A DNA stretch of 64,000 nt from Flavobacterium sp. W4I14. GTDB lineage: Bacteria > Bacteroidota > Bacteroidia > Sphingobacteriales > Sphingobacteriaceae. The translations under genes and the position numbers were made by a program. The stretch lies in NCBI GenBank assembly GCA_030817875.1, contig JAUSZU010000001.1, positions 4,588,001 through 4,652,000 of the forward strand, given 5' to 3'. The notes below the pieces were generated by a model. It saw only the letters and a list, made by a program, of their open reading frames with translations, did no database searches and was not told where the DNA came from. Within the stretch, counting starts at the first letter, position 1. Every line of letters starts with the position of its first letter. Shown here piece by piece: positions 9,168-18,719 of this stretch.

Positions 9168-9968
9168 ATGGATACAGCTTTAAGTTTAGCCAAATCAATT
9201 TCTTCACCTGTCTACGAATATGAGTATTCGATATGTACACTCGTAACCAGAAAGGTGGAATATGAAGAAATGTTGGATTCGTTTCTGTCTAAAGGATTTG
9301 ATGAAAAAAGCTGTGAATATTTATATGCAGATAATATCGAGGCTAATGCATTCGACGCATTTTCTGCAATTAATTTATTTTTAAAACAGGCACGGGGCAA
9401 ATACATTATTATTTGTCATCAAGATGTATTAATAAACAAAGACGGCATTGACGAGCTGAAGAAATGTTTAAAGGAACTTGATGTCAAAGATCCAAACTGG
9501 GGCATTTGCGGAAATGCAGGTGCAGCAGGTCCAAATCATATTGTTTATCACATATCATATCCCGATGGCACCTTTATGAATAAGGGGGATTTCCCTTTAA
9601 AGGTTTCGGCGATTGATGAAAATTTCATTCTAGTTAAGAACTCAGCTCATTTAAAGGTTTCGACCAACTTAAAGGGATTTCACTTATATGCTACAGATCT
9701 TGTATTACAAGGTGAATTAAATGGCTACTCTGCTTATGTTATTCCGTTTAACCTAACGCATAAAAGCAGGGGTAATAGAGACGAAAGCTTTTTCACGCTA
9801 CGAAAGTTACTTATTCAAAAATACAATCACTTTTTTAGGTCGAGGTGGATCCAAACCAACTCTACAGTGTTTCACTTATCGGGTTCAATTTTGGGTAGAT
9901 TATTTGGTAACCCTATTTCTTTGTTTTTTGTAAGAATGTGGAATGGACTAAAAAAGAGAACAAAATGA
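9168..9968 (+). CDS. Glycosyltransferase-like protein, GT-A fold
   Basis: 266 residues from ATG 9168, four bases after the ABC transporter stop. It lacks a typical family 2 N-terminus, but KYIIICHQDVLI near residue 80 corresponds to the DxD metal/nucleotide-sugar site of GT-A enzymes, and FHLYATDLVLQG resembles the acceptor side. It ends with an ATGA overlap into the next glycosyltransferase. A role in the same glycan pathway is likely; the sugar is not identifiable. Confidence 0.7.
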   Translation: MDTALSLAKSISSPVYEYEYSICTLVTRKVEYEEMLDSFLSKGFDEKSCEYLYADNIEANAFDAFSAINLFLKQARGKYIIICHQDVLINKDGIDELKKCLKELDVKDPNWGICGNAGAAGPNHIVYHISYPDGTFMNKGDFPLKVSAIDENFILVKNSAHLKVSTNLKGFHLYATDLVLQGELNGYSAYVIPFNLTHKSRGNRDESFFTLRKLLIQKYNHFFRSRWIQTNSTVFHLSGSILGRLFGNPISLFFVRMWNGLKKRTK

Positions 9969-10858
9969 TAAAGGCAGATATTCCACTCGTATCGATTGCA
10001 TTATGTACTTATAATGGCGAAAAATACTTGGCTAAACAGTTAGATTCTATTTTTACCCAAACCTATCCAAACCTAGAAGTTATTGTAGTTGATGATTGTT
10101 CAACAGACAATACTTTGAATATCCTCAGCGCATACCAAAAACTCAATAGCAACCTACAGCTGATTCTAAATGATCAAAATTTAGGCTTTAATCAAAACTT
10201 TAAAAAAGCATTATCATTATGCACAGCTGATTATATTGCGATTGCAGACCAAGATGATATTTGGCTTAACGATAAAATTTCACAGTCCATACAGCATATA
10301 GGTGATAATGTAATGTTATATCACGACTCGGAATATATCGACGAAAATGGCCAGTCTCTTCGCAAAAGTACGAGTTCGCACCATCGGTTTGTTTCGGGAA
10401 AATGTGCTCAAAACTTAATTTATTACAATTGTATCTCTGGTCACGCCTGCCTGATCAAACGCGATTTATTAAAATTAACCCCTCCCTTTGATCATTCGCT
10501 TTATTACGATTGGTGGCTGGCATATACTGCTGCCTGTACAGGAAAAATAAATTTCATTACCGATAAACTGGTTAAACATCGAAAACACGATGAAAGTTCA
10601 ACAAAAAATGATAAAACAGATCCAAAATCTTTAAGAATTAAACACCTGAATTTATTTAGAAGCCACTCTTTAACACCAGAATCTTTAGCAAAACTTATCG
10701 ATGAATTATTAACTGGTTATAAAGAACTTCAACATAAAAATTTCTCTATAAAGCTATTCAGAACCTTGCTAATACATGCTAAGGGTTTATTTTTTATACG
10801 GAAAAGATCGTTTTACTCCCATTTTAAAATGATTTTAAAAGAGAGTTCCAGATCATAA
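9965..10858 (+). CDS. Glycosyltransferase family 2 (rhamnosyltransferase-like)
   Basis: ATG 9965 overlaps the previous stop as ATGA, so translational coupling is likely; a start at 9938 would overlap by 31 bp. The 297-residue protein shows VSIALCTYNGEKYLAKQLDS, VIVVDDCSTDNT, IADQDDIWLNDKI (the DxD-type motif) and YYDWWLAYTAA on the acceptor side. These are typical of GT2 enzymes that add rhamnose or similar deoxysugars to O-antigen-type chains. Confidence 0.88.
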   Translation: MIKADIPLVSIALCTYNGEKYLAKQLDSIFTQTYPNLEVIVVDDCSTDNTLNILSAYQKLNSNLQLILNDQNLGFNQNFKKALSLCTADYIAIADQDDIWLNDKISQSIQHIGDNVMLYHDSEYIDENGQSLRKSTSSHHRFVSGKCAQNLIYYNCISGHACLIKRDLLKLTPPFDHSLYYDWWLAYTAACTGKINFITDKLVKHRKHDESSTKNDKTDPKSLRIKHLNLFRSHSLTPESLAKLIDELLTGYKELQHKNFSIKLFRTLLIHAKGLFFIRKRSFYSHFKMILKESSRS

Positions 10859-10883
10859 TGGCATATTCCAGAAATTAAAATTA

Positions 10884-10891
10884 TATTTTTG
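10884..10891 (+). promoter_or_regulatory. Candidate -7 element within the glycan locus
   Basis: TATTTTTG matches TAnnTTTG in the 72-bp gap before the GT4 gene at 10931. It may be an internal promoter; no -33 match is visible. Confidence 0.3.
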
Positions 10892-10930
10892 CCAAGAAAT
10901 AGCTTAAATGGTAAGCAAAAAGCAATTTAT

Positions 10931-12109
10931 ATGTTGAACAAAATAAGATCATGGTTTACTGCGGCAGAAAAAACTATAACGACAGATCATGATCAACTAG
11001 ATCCATCCAAAAAAACAATATTGGTTATTGATGATGATATTCCTCAATATGATAAATCGTCTGGCTCTAAAAGGTTGTTTGAACTAATTAAGATTTTCAG
11101 GGAAATGAACCTTAATGTGATTTTTCTCCCTAATGATGGCCTTTCAACTGAACCTTATGCCACTAAACTTGCTCAGCTTGGTGTACTTGTGCTTCAGCTC
11201 AGTCCCGATCGAAAAGGAATGTTAAAAAACCTGAAGGGGCTACTCCCTAGAATAGATTATGCCTGGGTTTCGAGGCCTATGCTGAATCTTGAATTCCAAA
11301 AAATTTTAAAGTCTAAGAAACAGATCAGAATAATATTCGATACGGTAGATTTACATTACGTACGGATGCAAAGGCAAGCTAAAAATGAAGGAAACGAGAA
11401 ATTATTTCGCAAAGCTTTAAAATTCAAAAAACTAGAATTGAAGTTAGCAAATCACGCCGATGCCACCCTCACTGTTACCGATACCGAAAAATTATTATTA
11501 GAGCAAGAAGGCATTAAAAATGTTTATGTTATCCCGAATATTCACGAAATAAAGCCACCATCTGCAAAAACTTTTACCGAACGCAGCGGGATAATTTTTA
11601 TTGGAGGCTATAAACACGAACCTAATGTTGATGCCGTTAAATGGCTTATTAAAGATATCATGCCCTTGGTTTGGAAATCATTAGGTGATATTACTGTTTA
11701 CCTATTAGGCAGTTATCCTTCGGCAGAAGTAAATGCGCTTGCTGGCGAAAAGGTATTTGTTCCTGGCTTCTTAGAAGAGGTAGATCAGTATTTTTTAAAT
11801 GCTAAAGTGTTTGTTGCACCATTGAGATATGGCGCAGGGATGAAAGGAAAAATTGGTCAGAGTTTAGAATTTGGATTACCCATAATTTCTACTAGTATTG
11901 GTGTTGAGGGGATGGACCTAATACATAAAGAAACTGCATTAATTGCTGATGAGGCTTCTGATTTTGCTAATCAGATTATTCAATTGTATCAAGATGAGCA
12001 CTTATGGAAAAAAATTCAGGAAAATGCAGTAAAATCGATTGAGCAATATACCCCACCAGTTGTTTCAGAAAAGATACAGTACCTTTTGGATAAACTAGAT
12101 TTATCCTAA
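10931..12109 (+). CDS. Glycosyltransferase family 4 (GT-B fold)
   Basis: 392 residues from ATG 10931; an alternative TTG lies at 10889. A GT-B protein whose C-terminal half carries GIIFIGGYKHEPNVDAVKWL, then VFVAPLRYGAGMKGKI and a nucleotide-binding ESxEFGLP-like motif (SLEFGLPIISTSIG VEG). The N-terminal Rossmann half starts TILVIDDDIPQYDKSSGSKR, a form seen in family 4 transferases of polysaccharide and glycoprotein loci. A retaining mechanism is expected for the family. Confidence 0.85.
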   Translation: MLNKIRSWFTAAEKTITTDHDQLDPSKKTILVIDDDIPQYDKSSGSKRLFELIKIFREMNLNVIFLPNDGLSTEPYATKLAQLGVLVLQLSPDRKGMLKNLKGLLPRIDYAWVSRPMLNLEFQKILKSKKQIRIIFDTVDLHYVRMQRQAKNEGNEKLFRKALKFKKLELKLANHADATLTVTDTEKLLLEQEGIKNVYVIPNIHEIKPPSAKTFTERSGIIFIGGYKHEPNVDAVKWLIKDIMPLVWKSLGDITVYLLGSYPSAEVNALAGEKVFVPGFLEEVDQYFLNAKVFVAPLRYGAGMKGKIGQSLEFGLPIISTSIGVEGMDLIHKETALIADEASDFANQIIQLYQDEHLWKKIQENAVKSIEQYTPPVVSEKIQYLLDKLDLS

Positions 12110-12122
12110 TAGTTCTAACCAT

Positions 12123-12944
12123 ATGAGCAAAAAAATATCCATCATTACAATAAACTTCAATAACAAAAATGGTTTAGAAAAAACCGTTATCAGTGTTGTA
12201 AATCAAACCTGGAAAGATTTTGAATTTATAGTTATTGATGGTGCCAGTACGGATGGAAGTACAACGGTTGCGGATAAATATCAGCATCAGTTGAGCCAAT
12301 ATTTATCCGAACCTGATCATGGTGTTTACCATGCCATGAATAAAGCAATAAAAAGAGCTAATGGAGATTATCTTCTTTTTTTAAACAGTGGAGATGTGCT
12401 GGCAGAGCCAAATACCTTAGAAAAAGTACAGAAACATTTAGATGGCCGGTTTGGATTTTATTATGGTGATGCAATATACCTGGAGCCTGACGGAGAGATT
12501 ACAAGAACTTATCCTGATCAACTTTCCTTTAGTTTTTTCTTAGCGCACAACCTTTCACATCAGGCAACATTTATAAAAAGAAAGTTATTTGATGAAGTGT
12601 TTCCCTATAATGAGAATTACAAAATCGTTTCTGATTGGGAATTTTTTATTTATGCCATATGCAAAATAAATATTCCATATCAACACCTTGATCAGGTGAT
12701 CTGTAAATACGATGTCTCTGGTATTTCTTCTGTATTAACCAATCACAAATTGATGCACGAAGAAAGGGAGCAAACCATTTCCAACTATTTCCCGTTATTT
12801 ATTGATGATTATAAAGACATCACAGCGTTAAAATCGAAAAGGTTTCAGCAGTTTCTACATATCAAAAAATACAAATTAGGTTATAAAGTATTAAAAGCTT
12901 TTATGAGTGTGATCCTTATTTTTTTACCCAAGAACAAAAATTAA
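12123..12944 (+). CDS. Glycosyltransferase family 2 (WcaA-like)
   Basis: 273 residues with a canonical inverting GT2 N-terminus: ISIITINFNNKNGLEKTVIS, FIVIDGASTDGST, SEPDHGVYHAMNKAI, and LLFLNSGD as the DxD-type site. SHQATFIKRKLFD and YKIVSDWEFF complete the acceptor region. It lies 13 bp after the GT4 stop and 8 bp before the next GT gene. It resembles colanic-acid type and putative N-acetylgalactosaminyl/fucosyl transferases, but specificity cannot be read. Confidence 0.9.
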   Translation: MSKKISIITINFNNKNGLEKTVISVVNQTWKDFEFIVIDGASTDGSTTVADKYQHQLSQYLSEPDHGVYHAMNKAIKRANGDYLLFLNSGDVLAEPNTLEKVQKHLDGRFGFYYGDAIYLEPDGEITRTYPDQLSFSFFLAHNLSHQATFIKRKLFDEVFPYNENYKIVSDWEFFIYAICKINIPYQHLDQVICKYDVSGISSVLTNHKLMHEEREQTISNYFPLFIDDYKDITALKSKRFQQFLHIKKYKLGYKVLKAFMSVILIFLPKNKN

Positions 12945-12952
12945 GTTAATTA

Positions 12953-14041
12953 ATGACTAAGGTATTATTTGATCATCAAATTTTTTCACTACAACGTTTT
13001 GGTGGTATTTCCCGCTACTTTGCAAATGTTCATCACACCTTAAAACGTAATAATGAGGCCTCATCTATTAGCACTTTATATAGCCCCAATCATTACATAC
13101 AAGACGATCCTGGCATTTTTGGCGAAAAACTTGGAAAGTTACTGCTTCCAACACAGCAGAAAATTTATAAATGGAATAAAAAATATTCTAAATATATCAT
13201 CCGAAAAAATAATTTTAATGTTTTTCACCCTACCTATTATGAGCCATATTTTTTAAAGTACCTGAAGAAACCTTTTGTACTTACCGTTCATGATATGATA
13301 CATGAAAAATTTCCACATTATTTTGCTCCAGATGATGTGTTAGCTGCTCATAAACGGATCTGTATCGAGAAAGCAGCACATATTATTGCTATATCGCAAT
13401 CTACTAAAGATGATATTCAACAGTATCTAAATATTCCGGGTGAAAGGATTTCGGTAATCCATCATGGCTTTCAACCATTTGCTATTGAAAAAAATGAAAT
13501 AGTTAATATCCCACAAAAATATTTATTGTTTGTTGGAGAACGGGGATTATATAAAAATTTTTCAGGCTTTATCGAATCTGTTGCGCCATTGCTTAAAAAA
13601 GATGCTACGTTAAATATTGTGTGTGCAGGAGGAGGTATATTCTTGCCTGAAGAAAAAGATTTTTTGGCCCAGCATAACATATCTGGTCAGGTTAGCCAAG
13701 AAAGTGTAACAGACGCAAAATTATTATCGTTATATCAACAGGCAATTGCATTTGTATTCCCATCTCTTTACGAAGGCTTTGGTTTACCTCTGCTGGAAGC
13801 ATTTAATTATAACTGCCCGGTAATAACGAGTAATACCAGTTGTTTTGAGGAAGTATGCGGAGAAGCAGCTATTTATTTTGATCCCTACAGCATCAATTCT
13901 ATGCGAAATCAGATCGAAAAAGCAATAAACAATCAAGTACTTCGCAATGCTTTACGTTTGAAGGGGAAAGAACGGTTAAATCATTTTTCGATAGAAAAAT
14001 CTATAGAACAGACCATAAATATTTATCGTAAGTTTGGATAA
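12953..14041 (+). CDS. Glycosyltransferase family 4 (mannosyltransferase-like)
   Basis: A 362-residue GT-B enzyme. The N-domain begins VLFDHQIFSLQRFGGISRYF, the acceptor-site signature of WbdA/mannosyltransferase-like GT4 proteins. The C-domain has KYLLFVGERGLYKNFSGFIE and FVFPSLYEGFGLPLLEAF with the paired glutamates (E-x7-E) that bind the nucleotide sugar. It probably extends a mannose-type or similar chain on the cytosolic side. Tight spacing on both sides implies one transcript with its neighbours. Confidence 0.9.
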   Translation: MTKVLFDHQIFSLQRFGGISRYFANVHHTLKRNNEASSISTLYSPNHYIQDDPGIFGEKLGKLLLPTQQKIYKWNKKYSKYIIRKNNFNVFHPTYYEPYFLKYLKKPFVLTVHDMIHEKFPHYFAPDDVLAAHKRICIEKAAHIIAISQSTKDDIQQYLNIPGERISVIHHGFQPFAIEKNEIVNIPQKYLLFVGERGLYKNFSGFIESVAPLLKKDATLNIVCAGGGIFLPEEKDFLAQHNISGQVSQESVTDAKLLSLYQQAIAFVFPSLYEGFGLPLLEAFNYNCPVITSNTSCFEEVCGEAAIYFDPYSINSMRNQIEKAINNQVLRNALRLKGKERLNHFSIEKSIEQTINIYRKFG

Positions 14042-14043
14042 TC

Positions 14044-14985
14044 ATGAATTTATATCAAGTTAAATCACCCATACTATTTCTGATTTTTAATAGACCGGAT
14101 ATTACCGAAAAAGTTTTTGCTCAGATTAGGAATGTAAAGCCTTCAAGACTATATGTTGCCGCAGATGGCCCCAGAACAGCAAATGAAGCAGATATTAGTT
14201 TATGTAAAGAAACTCGAGATCAGATTAAGATAGATTGGCCTTGTGAGCTGATTACACTTTACCGCACAGAAAACAAAGGCTGCAAGGAAGCTGTATCATC
14301 TGCTATAACCTGGTTCTTTGAGCATGAAGAAGAAGGAATAATTTTAGAGGATGACTGCCTCCCAAATACAGATTTTTTTAGCTATTGTGATGAATTACTT
14401 GAAAAATATCGTTTCGACACCAGAATCAGGCATATTGCTGGAAGCGATCACCAATTAGGAAAGAGATGGGGCGATGGCAGTTATTATTTTGCCAATCAAA
14501 CACATGTTTGGGGCTGGGCGAGCTGGAGAAGGGTATGGAAAGATTACGATAAAGAACTTTCACTTTACCATGAAGCGGAAGCCAACCAGCACTTAGACCA
14601 GATCTTTACGGATCGGTTTATCAATGAAGACTGGAAACGGATCTTTCACAATCTAAAAATTGGAAAAATCGATACTTGGGATTATCAGCTGGCCTTAATC
14701 AATTATTTTAATAATGGCCTTAGTATTAATCCAAATGCAAACCTCATTAGTAATATTGGTTTCAGAAACGACGGTACACATACTACTAACTTAACAAGTC
14801 CATATGCTAATCTTCCTTTAGAAGAAATAGGTAAATTACGCCACCCATTATATATTTTACCCGAAAAAGAGGCTGATTATGCTGTATTCAATAGAGATTT
14901 CAGCTTAGAATTAAGGTGGAAAAAATACAATCTATTAAGAAGAAGATTTAAACGCTGGTTAAAAAGCAGGGTATTGGGCCGCTAG
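14044..14985 (+). CDS. HlpA-like nucleotide-diphospho-sugar transferase
   Basis: A 313-residue GT-A-like protein two bases downstream of the GT4 gene. SPILFLIFNRPDITEKVFAQ at the start, LYVAADGPR, GIILEDDCLPN (the acidic metal site) and THVWGWASWRRVWKDYD are characteristic of the family often labelled hemolytic protein HlpA-like, found in polysaccharide loci of many phyla. It is the last + strand gene of the glycan cluster, convergent with the gene at 14991 with only 5 bp between stops. Activity is inferred from the fold only. Confidence 0.8.
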   Translation: MNLYQVKSPILFLIFNRPDITEKVFAQIRNVKPSRLYVAADGPRTANEADISLCKETRDQIKIDWPCELITLYRTENKGCKEAVSSAITWFFEHEEEGIILEDDCLPNTDFFSYCDELLEKYRFDTRIRHIAGSDHQLGKRWGDGSYYFANQTHVWGWASWRRVWKDYDKELSLYHEAEANQHLDQIFTDRFINEDWKRIFHNLKIGKIDTWDYQLALINYFNNGLSINPNANLISNIGFRNDGTHTTNLTSPYANLPLEEIGKLRHPLYILPEKEADYAVFNRDFSLELRWKKYNLLRRRFKRWLKSRVLGR

Positions 14986-14990
14986 TTTTG

Positions 14991-15587
14991 TTAGCTGCTA
15001 AATACTTTTTCACCAAAGGCTCCTTGAAATGCCTTTACTCCTAATCTATTCAGGAGGTAATTTCTTTCTTTATCTTTTAAAAAAGCCTTTACTCCCCATT
15101 CAATGGGATCGAGATTTGTTTTGGAGAACGCTAATGAATTAATGGTTTGTAAAAAGCGATCTTTCTTCATTGCATACAGAAAAGTATGGTAGCCCTTACC
15201 CTCATAAATATCACTATCATCCTTAAAAATGCTATCAAAAAAATCGTTCAGTAACTGTACCTTATTAAAAAAGGTACTATCTTCTAATAAGTAGCGCCCG
15301 GTGAGTTTAATAATGGTGTCATTAGATTGAAAAGGTGATTGTTCTATAAAGCTTTTTATATGCTGCATTTCATTAAGTCCTTTTTCTGGAAATACGTTTT
15401 TTACTTTGCTGTAATAGGTATTGTAATTATCAAGATAATCCTCATGAGCAGAGACACATTCTAGAATAGTACAGCTATCCAACAAATAACTGAATTTCAG
15501 TGCCTGATTAATAGAGCTAATATATTGCTCTTTTCTTTCTGAATAGTGCTCCTGGATATTAGCTGTTGTGATGATTAGATGGATCAT
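14991..15587 (-). CDS. Hypothetical protein, possible glycosyltransferase-like
   Basis: A 198-residue soluble protein I cannot assign with certainty. It opens with a beta strand (MIHLIITTANIQEHY), and TIIKLTGRYLLED near residue 90 resembles the K-x-(T/S)-G-R-Y motif of small GT-A-like proteins in capsule and lipopolysaccharide loci. There is no signal peptide or membrane helix. It lies 9 bp downstream of the acyltransferase frame and probably shares its message. Its location supports a glycan-related role, but this is inference. Confidence 0.5.
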   Translation of the reverse strand: MIHLIITTANIQEHYSERKEQYISSINQALKFSYLLDSCTILECVSAHEDYLDNYNTYYSKVKNVFPEKGLNEMQHIKSFIEQSPFQSNDTIIKLTGRYLLEDSTFFNKVQLLNDFFDSIFKDDSDIYEGKGYHTFLYAMKKDRFLQTINSLAFSKTNLDPIEWGVKAFLKDKERNYLLNRLGVKAFQGAFGEKVFSS

Positions 15588-15596
15588 TTTTTTGAA

Positions 15597-16695
15597 TTAA
15601 GATACGCCGATTGACCACTTAAACTTAGTGCGCCTTATGAGCATAACAATAAGCATACTTAATGCGTAAGTAATGATAAATCTTAGGATGGTATATCCAG
15701 TGGCCTGTAAAAGTGTAATATTATTTATATCGATCTTAAAAGGTCTAAAAATCTCTGTTAATACATGAAAAATAATAATCTGATGTAATAGATAAATACC
15801 AAATGTAGTATTCCTTGGATCCAGATACTTATTGACAAAATTTATCGATCCAATTTTTAATAGGATGAGAAAAAAGCTAAGGGAATATAAAATATTCGAA
15901 ATGCGCAGTGTATTGTAAATATCATCGATAGCAAGCGATTTTAAATACAATGACTCCATATCTCCTAAAAGGAAGAAAAAAAAGGTAATTGCAATAAGCC
16001 ACCACATCGATATTCTTTTAATAAACGCAAGAAGCTGCTCATAATATCTATTTGCGAATGCTCCAAGCCACAAATAAAAAACGAAACCAAACAAGGCTGT
16101 AGTATGGCTGGTTATAATCCAACCATGGTATAGGTTGAAGCTGTAAAACAAAGAAACACATCCTAATACTATACCAAACCATATTTTATAGATATAACGT
16201 TTAAAAAGCAATAGAATGGAAATACAGATTAGAAAATTTAGGATAAACCAAAAGCTAGAAAAGAAAATAACCTGGTAATATTGATCCCCGATATAGGATA
16301 AGAAGCTGCTGGGCATTTGATAATCGCCACGATACTTCACATATTTAAATAAAAGTTCTCCAATATTCCACAATAGTAAAACATGCAGCCAAAAGGCCCA
16401 TGGTTTAATCGTATTTCTGAATCTATTTTTTAAATATTGGCCAGGCGTGTATTCGGTAAACTTATGATTGATCAAAAAACCTGCAATTAAAAAAAAAGGC
16501 TATTGTTGCAAACTTAAAAAACTGCATTACCGACACATGGAGCATACCTAAATATAAATTTGAGGTTTTAGGATCACCAACAATTGCACAATGCTCAAAT
16601 ACAATTCCGATCATTGAGATACATCTTATGGTATCAACGAAATCAAAATTTTTCTTCTTAGCTACTCCACTTATACTATTTTCTATTTCACTCAT
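15597..16695 (-). pseudogene. Acyltransferase family 3 (O-acetyltransferase) interrupted by a frameshift at a nine-base T run
   Basis: Two frames make one OafA/YrhL-type membrane acyltransferase. The 5' part (16462-16695) has FDFVDTIRCISMIGIVFEHC, with the family's typical R and H, then goes out of frame. The 3' part (15597-16475) holds the remaining helices. The break coincides with nine consecutive T on the coding strand (16489-16497): with eight T the reading becomes IAFFLIAGFLINHKF, exactly as expected, and the product would be 365 residues, normal for the family. It would acetylate or acylate a surface sugar. This may be reversible slippage, true decay or a base-calling error. Confidence 0.8.
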
Positions 16696-16809
16696 TACAG
16701 GACAAAAAACAAAACTCTAGAAAAAGAATGGTTTAAAATGTTTTTTCAACTTAAAAAATGCTAAAATAACATAACTTTTTCTTTACAAGAACTGACTCTG
16801 CTTTGCTGA

Positions 16810-17778
16810 TTATTGATTAGATTTCTTTTTGTATAAATAGAAAACACCAGAATCGCCTCTTTGTTCGCGATTAAGATCCTCTGCCATTTTATCAAATTCC
16901 TGTATTTGTTCAGGGCTAAAAATTTTATCAAAAGGATACAAATTGTAATTATCACTTTCTGAAAACAATGGGATATCACGTTCATAAAGTTCGCTACCCA
17001 GAAACTGAAAATTAGTCGAATCGAACATTGTTTTCCTGATTTCGAAACCCGTTTTCTGTGCTAAAATATTAATGCTTTTTAAAGTGTGCAGAAAGAAGTG
17101 TCTAGGCGCATCTAATTGTACCCAATTACCTCTATAACGTTCCCATGCTTCGCCAAGTAATGGGATTCTAATCATCAAACAACCATCATCTTTAAGGAGC
17201 TTATGACAATCTGCCAAAGACTTCTCCTGTTCTGCCATATGCTCTAAAACATGGTTCATCATAATCAGATTATAATGACTTGGGGTAAGCTCTTTGAGTT
17301 CTTTCTTTTGAACTTTCACTCCATATCTATAATCTATTGCTTGGGGCAAAAACTTATCAACTCCTTCTACTTTCTCAAATCCTTGGTTAAACAACTCGCA
17401 GATGAGTAAGCCCTTACCACAACCCACATCGAGGATGCAGTCTGTTATTTTGGCATCAATTTCTTTTAGATATTTAAGAACACCTAAGTTTCTTTTATAA
17501 CGTTTTCTCAATCGTTGGACCCCGAAAATCCTTTTAATTAAAGGAAGTCTTTTCAGTCTAGGGATTTTCTGAGTAAAAGAATAATAATACGGGGGGTAGT
17601 ATTTTTCGATATTCTCTGGAAATTCTGCAATCTGTAAGCACCCACAGGATGCGCACTCATTGTATTTGAATTCATCATTAAATCCAAACATCTTTTCCGT
17701 AAAACTGTATGTTTTATCAAAGCTAGCTTCACAAATATTACAAACAGGGACAGAATTTTCTTTTTTGTTAGTGTTCAA
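16810..17778 (-). CDS. Class I SAM-dependent methyltransferase with N-terminal zinc-ribbon-like segment
   Basis: 322 residues from TTG 17778. The first 60 residues carry two cysteine pairs (CNICEASF and CASCGCLQI), a zinc-binding arrangement common in sugar C/O-methyltransferases. DCILDVGCGKGLLICELF is motif I of the SAM site, followed by MMNHVLEHMAEQ and DDGCLMIRIP, matching the Methyltransf_23 type. It is most likely a tailoring enzyme of the surface glycan. It is separated by 114 bp from the acyltransferase start, so it is probably in the same minus-strand unit. Confidence 0.85.
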   Translation of the reverse strand: MNTNKKENSVPVCNICEASFDKTYSFTEKMFGFNDEFKYNECASCGCLQIAEFPENIEKYYPPYYYSFTQKIPRLKRLPLIKRIFGVQRLRKRYKRNLGVLKYLKEIDAKITDCILDVGCGKGLLICELFNQGFEKVEGVDKFLPQAIDYRYGVKVQKKELKELTPSHYNLIMMNHVLEHMAEQEKSLADCHKLLKDDGCLMIRIPLLGEAWERYRGNWVQLDAPRHFFLHTLKSINILAQKTGFEIRKTMFDSTNFQFLGSELYERDIPLFSESDNYNLYPFDKIFSPEQIQEFDKMAEDLNREQRGDSGVFYLYKKKSNQ

Positions 17779-17965
17779 GGCAGATTATAATTATGCACCA
17801 AAAAATTGTTCGCAGCTATTAGATTAAAATAAATTAATGACTAGTAAACTGGCTTAATTAATATAAGATTTATTAGCACAGCTCGAAGATACAAAAGCTC
17901 ATTATCATATCCTATCTGTTATAAGATTAATAGGCAACACGCTATGTTATAAGGTAAATATAAAA

Positions 17966-17991
17966 CCCTATCATTTTTTTTATTGATAGGG
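17966..17991 (-). terminator. Hairpin terminator below the MACPF remnant
   Basis: CCCTATCA and TGATAGGG form an 8-bp stem around a T-rich loop. On the minus strand it is followed by TTTTAT, about 25 bp past the stop of the broken MACPF copy; the opposite strand also has four T, so it may be bidirectional. Confidence 0.7.
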
Positions 17992-18016
17992 CTTTTGTTA
18001 TTAAGTATATTTACGA

Positions 18017-18596
18017 CTACAAAGACACATTGAACGCAGGTCCTTCATTTACGGAAGCTCCATTTCCGATTGTTGGCTGGTTACCTAACCTAAAGTAATG
18101 ATCAGCATTTTTTCTATAATATACATCAACAGGAACGGCGCCTTCAGTAGGTTTAGAAAATGCATAAAATACTATACCTTCATTTTTAAAATTAGCCATT
18201 GTCTCCAATAGTTGGTTGATTGTTTGGGGTAAAATAATGGTCAGCACCCATTGAACTATAATAGGCGTAGATTGAAACTTCACCTAATTCCTTACGCTGA
18301 CTATCGTCAACCCGTTTTTGAATTGCATCGTTCACTTGTTGTTTTTTTACAGGGTCTGTTATAAATTCAGAAAGCAGAACACCTTTGTCAATCATCTGAC
18401 AAACTATTTTTATTTAAATAATCACCAGTTGCATCAATACCCGTAAGCTAGTACATCAAATTGACTATCCACAACCAAAGCTAAATTCTTATGGTTAGCT
18501 CCCAATCCTGTTTTTCTGCAAGTTCATTTTTCTTGCAACTGCTAAACGCTGCTGTAAGTACGCACAGCAAACAAATAATTTGTAATTGTTTTTCAT
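18017..18596 (-). pseudogene. Decayed, internally deleted paralogue of the adjacent MACPF lipoprotein gene
   Basis: The start MKNNYK and, after an 8-bp loss, the lipoprotein signal and TAAFSSCKKNELAE-like segment repeat those of the gene at 18720-20174. Next comes a relic of the region around residue 40-65, then about 250 codons including the whole MACPF core are missing. Homology resumes at ITDPVKKQQVNDAI (compare ISDPVKKQQVKAAV in the intact copy). A further frameshift near 18200 splits the C-terminal YYxxxxADHYF / NEGIVFYAF repeats into two frames. Upstream, CTTGTCGGTAGTTT is shared with the intact gene, but the TAGTTTTG -7-like box has become TAGTTTAA. It cannot make a pore-forming protein. 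Confidence 0.85.
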
Positions 18597-18719
18597 TAGT
18601 ATCTATTATTTCTTTAAACTACCGACAAGAAATTCAATTGTATTATTATAAATCTAAAAATGAAAATGCGGCAAATTCCAATATGGAAATTACCGCATTT
18701 AAATGTTAACTAACCTTAA

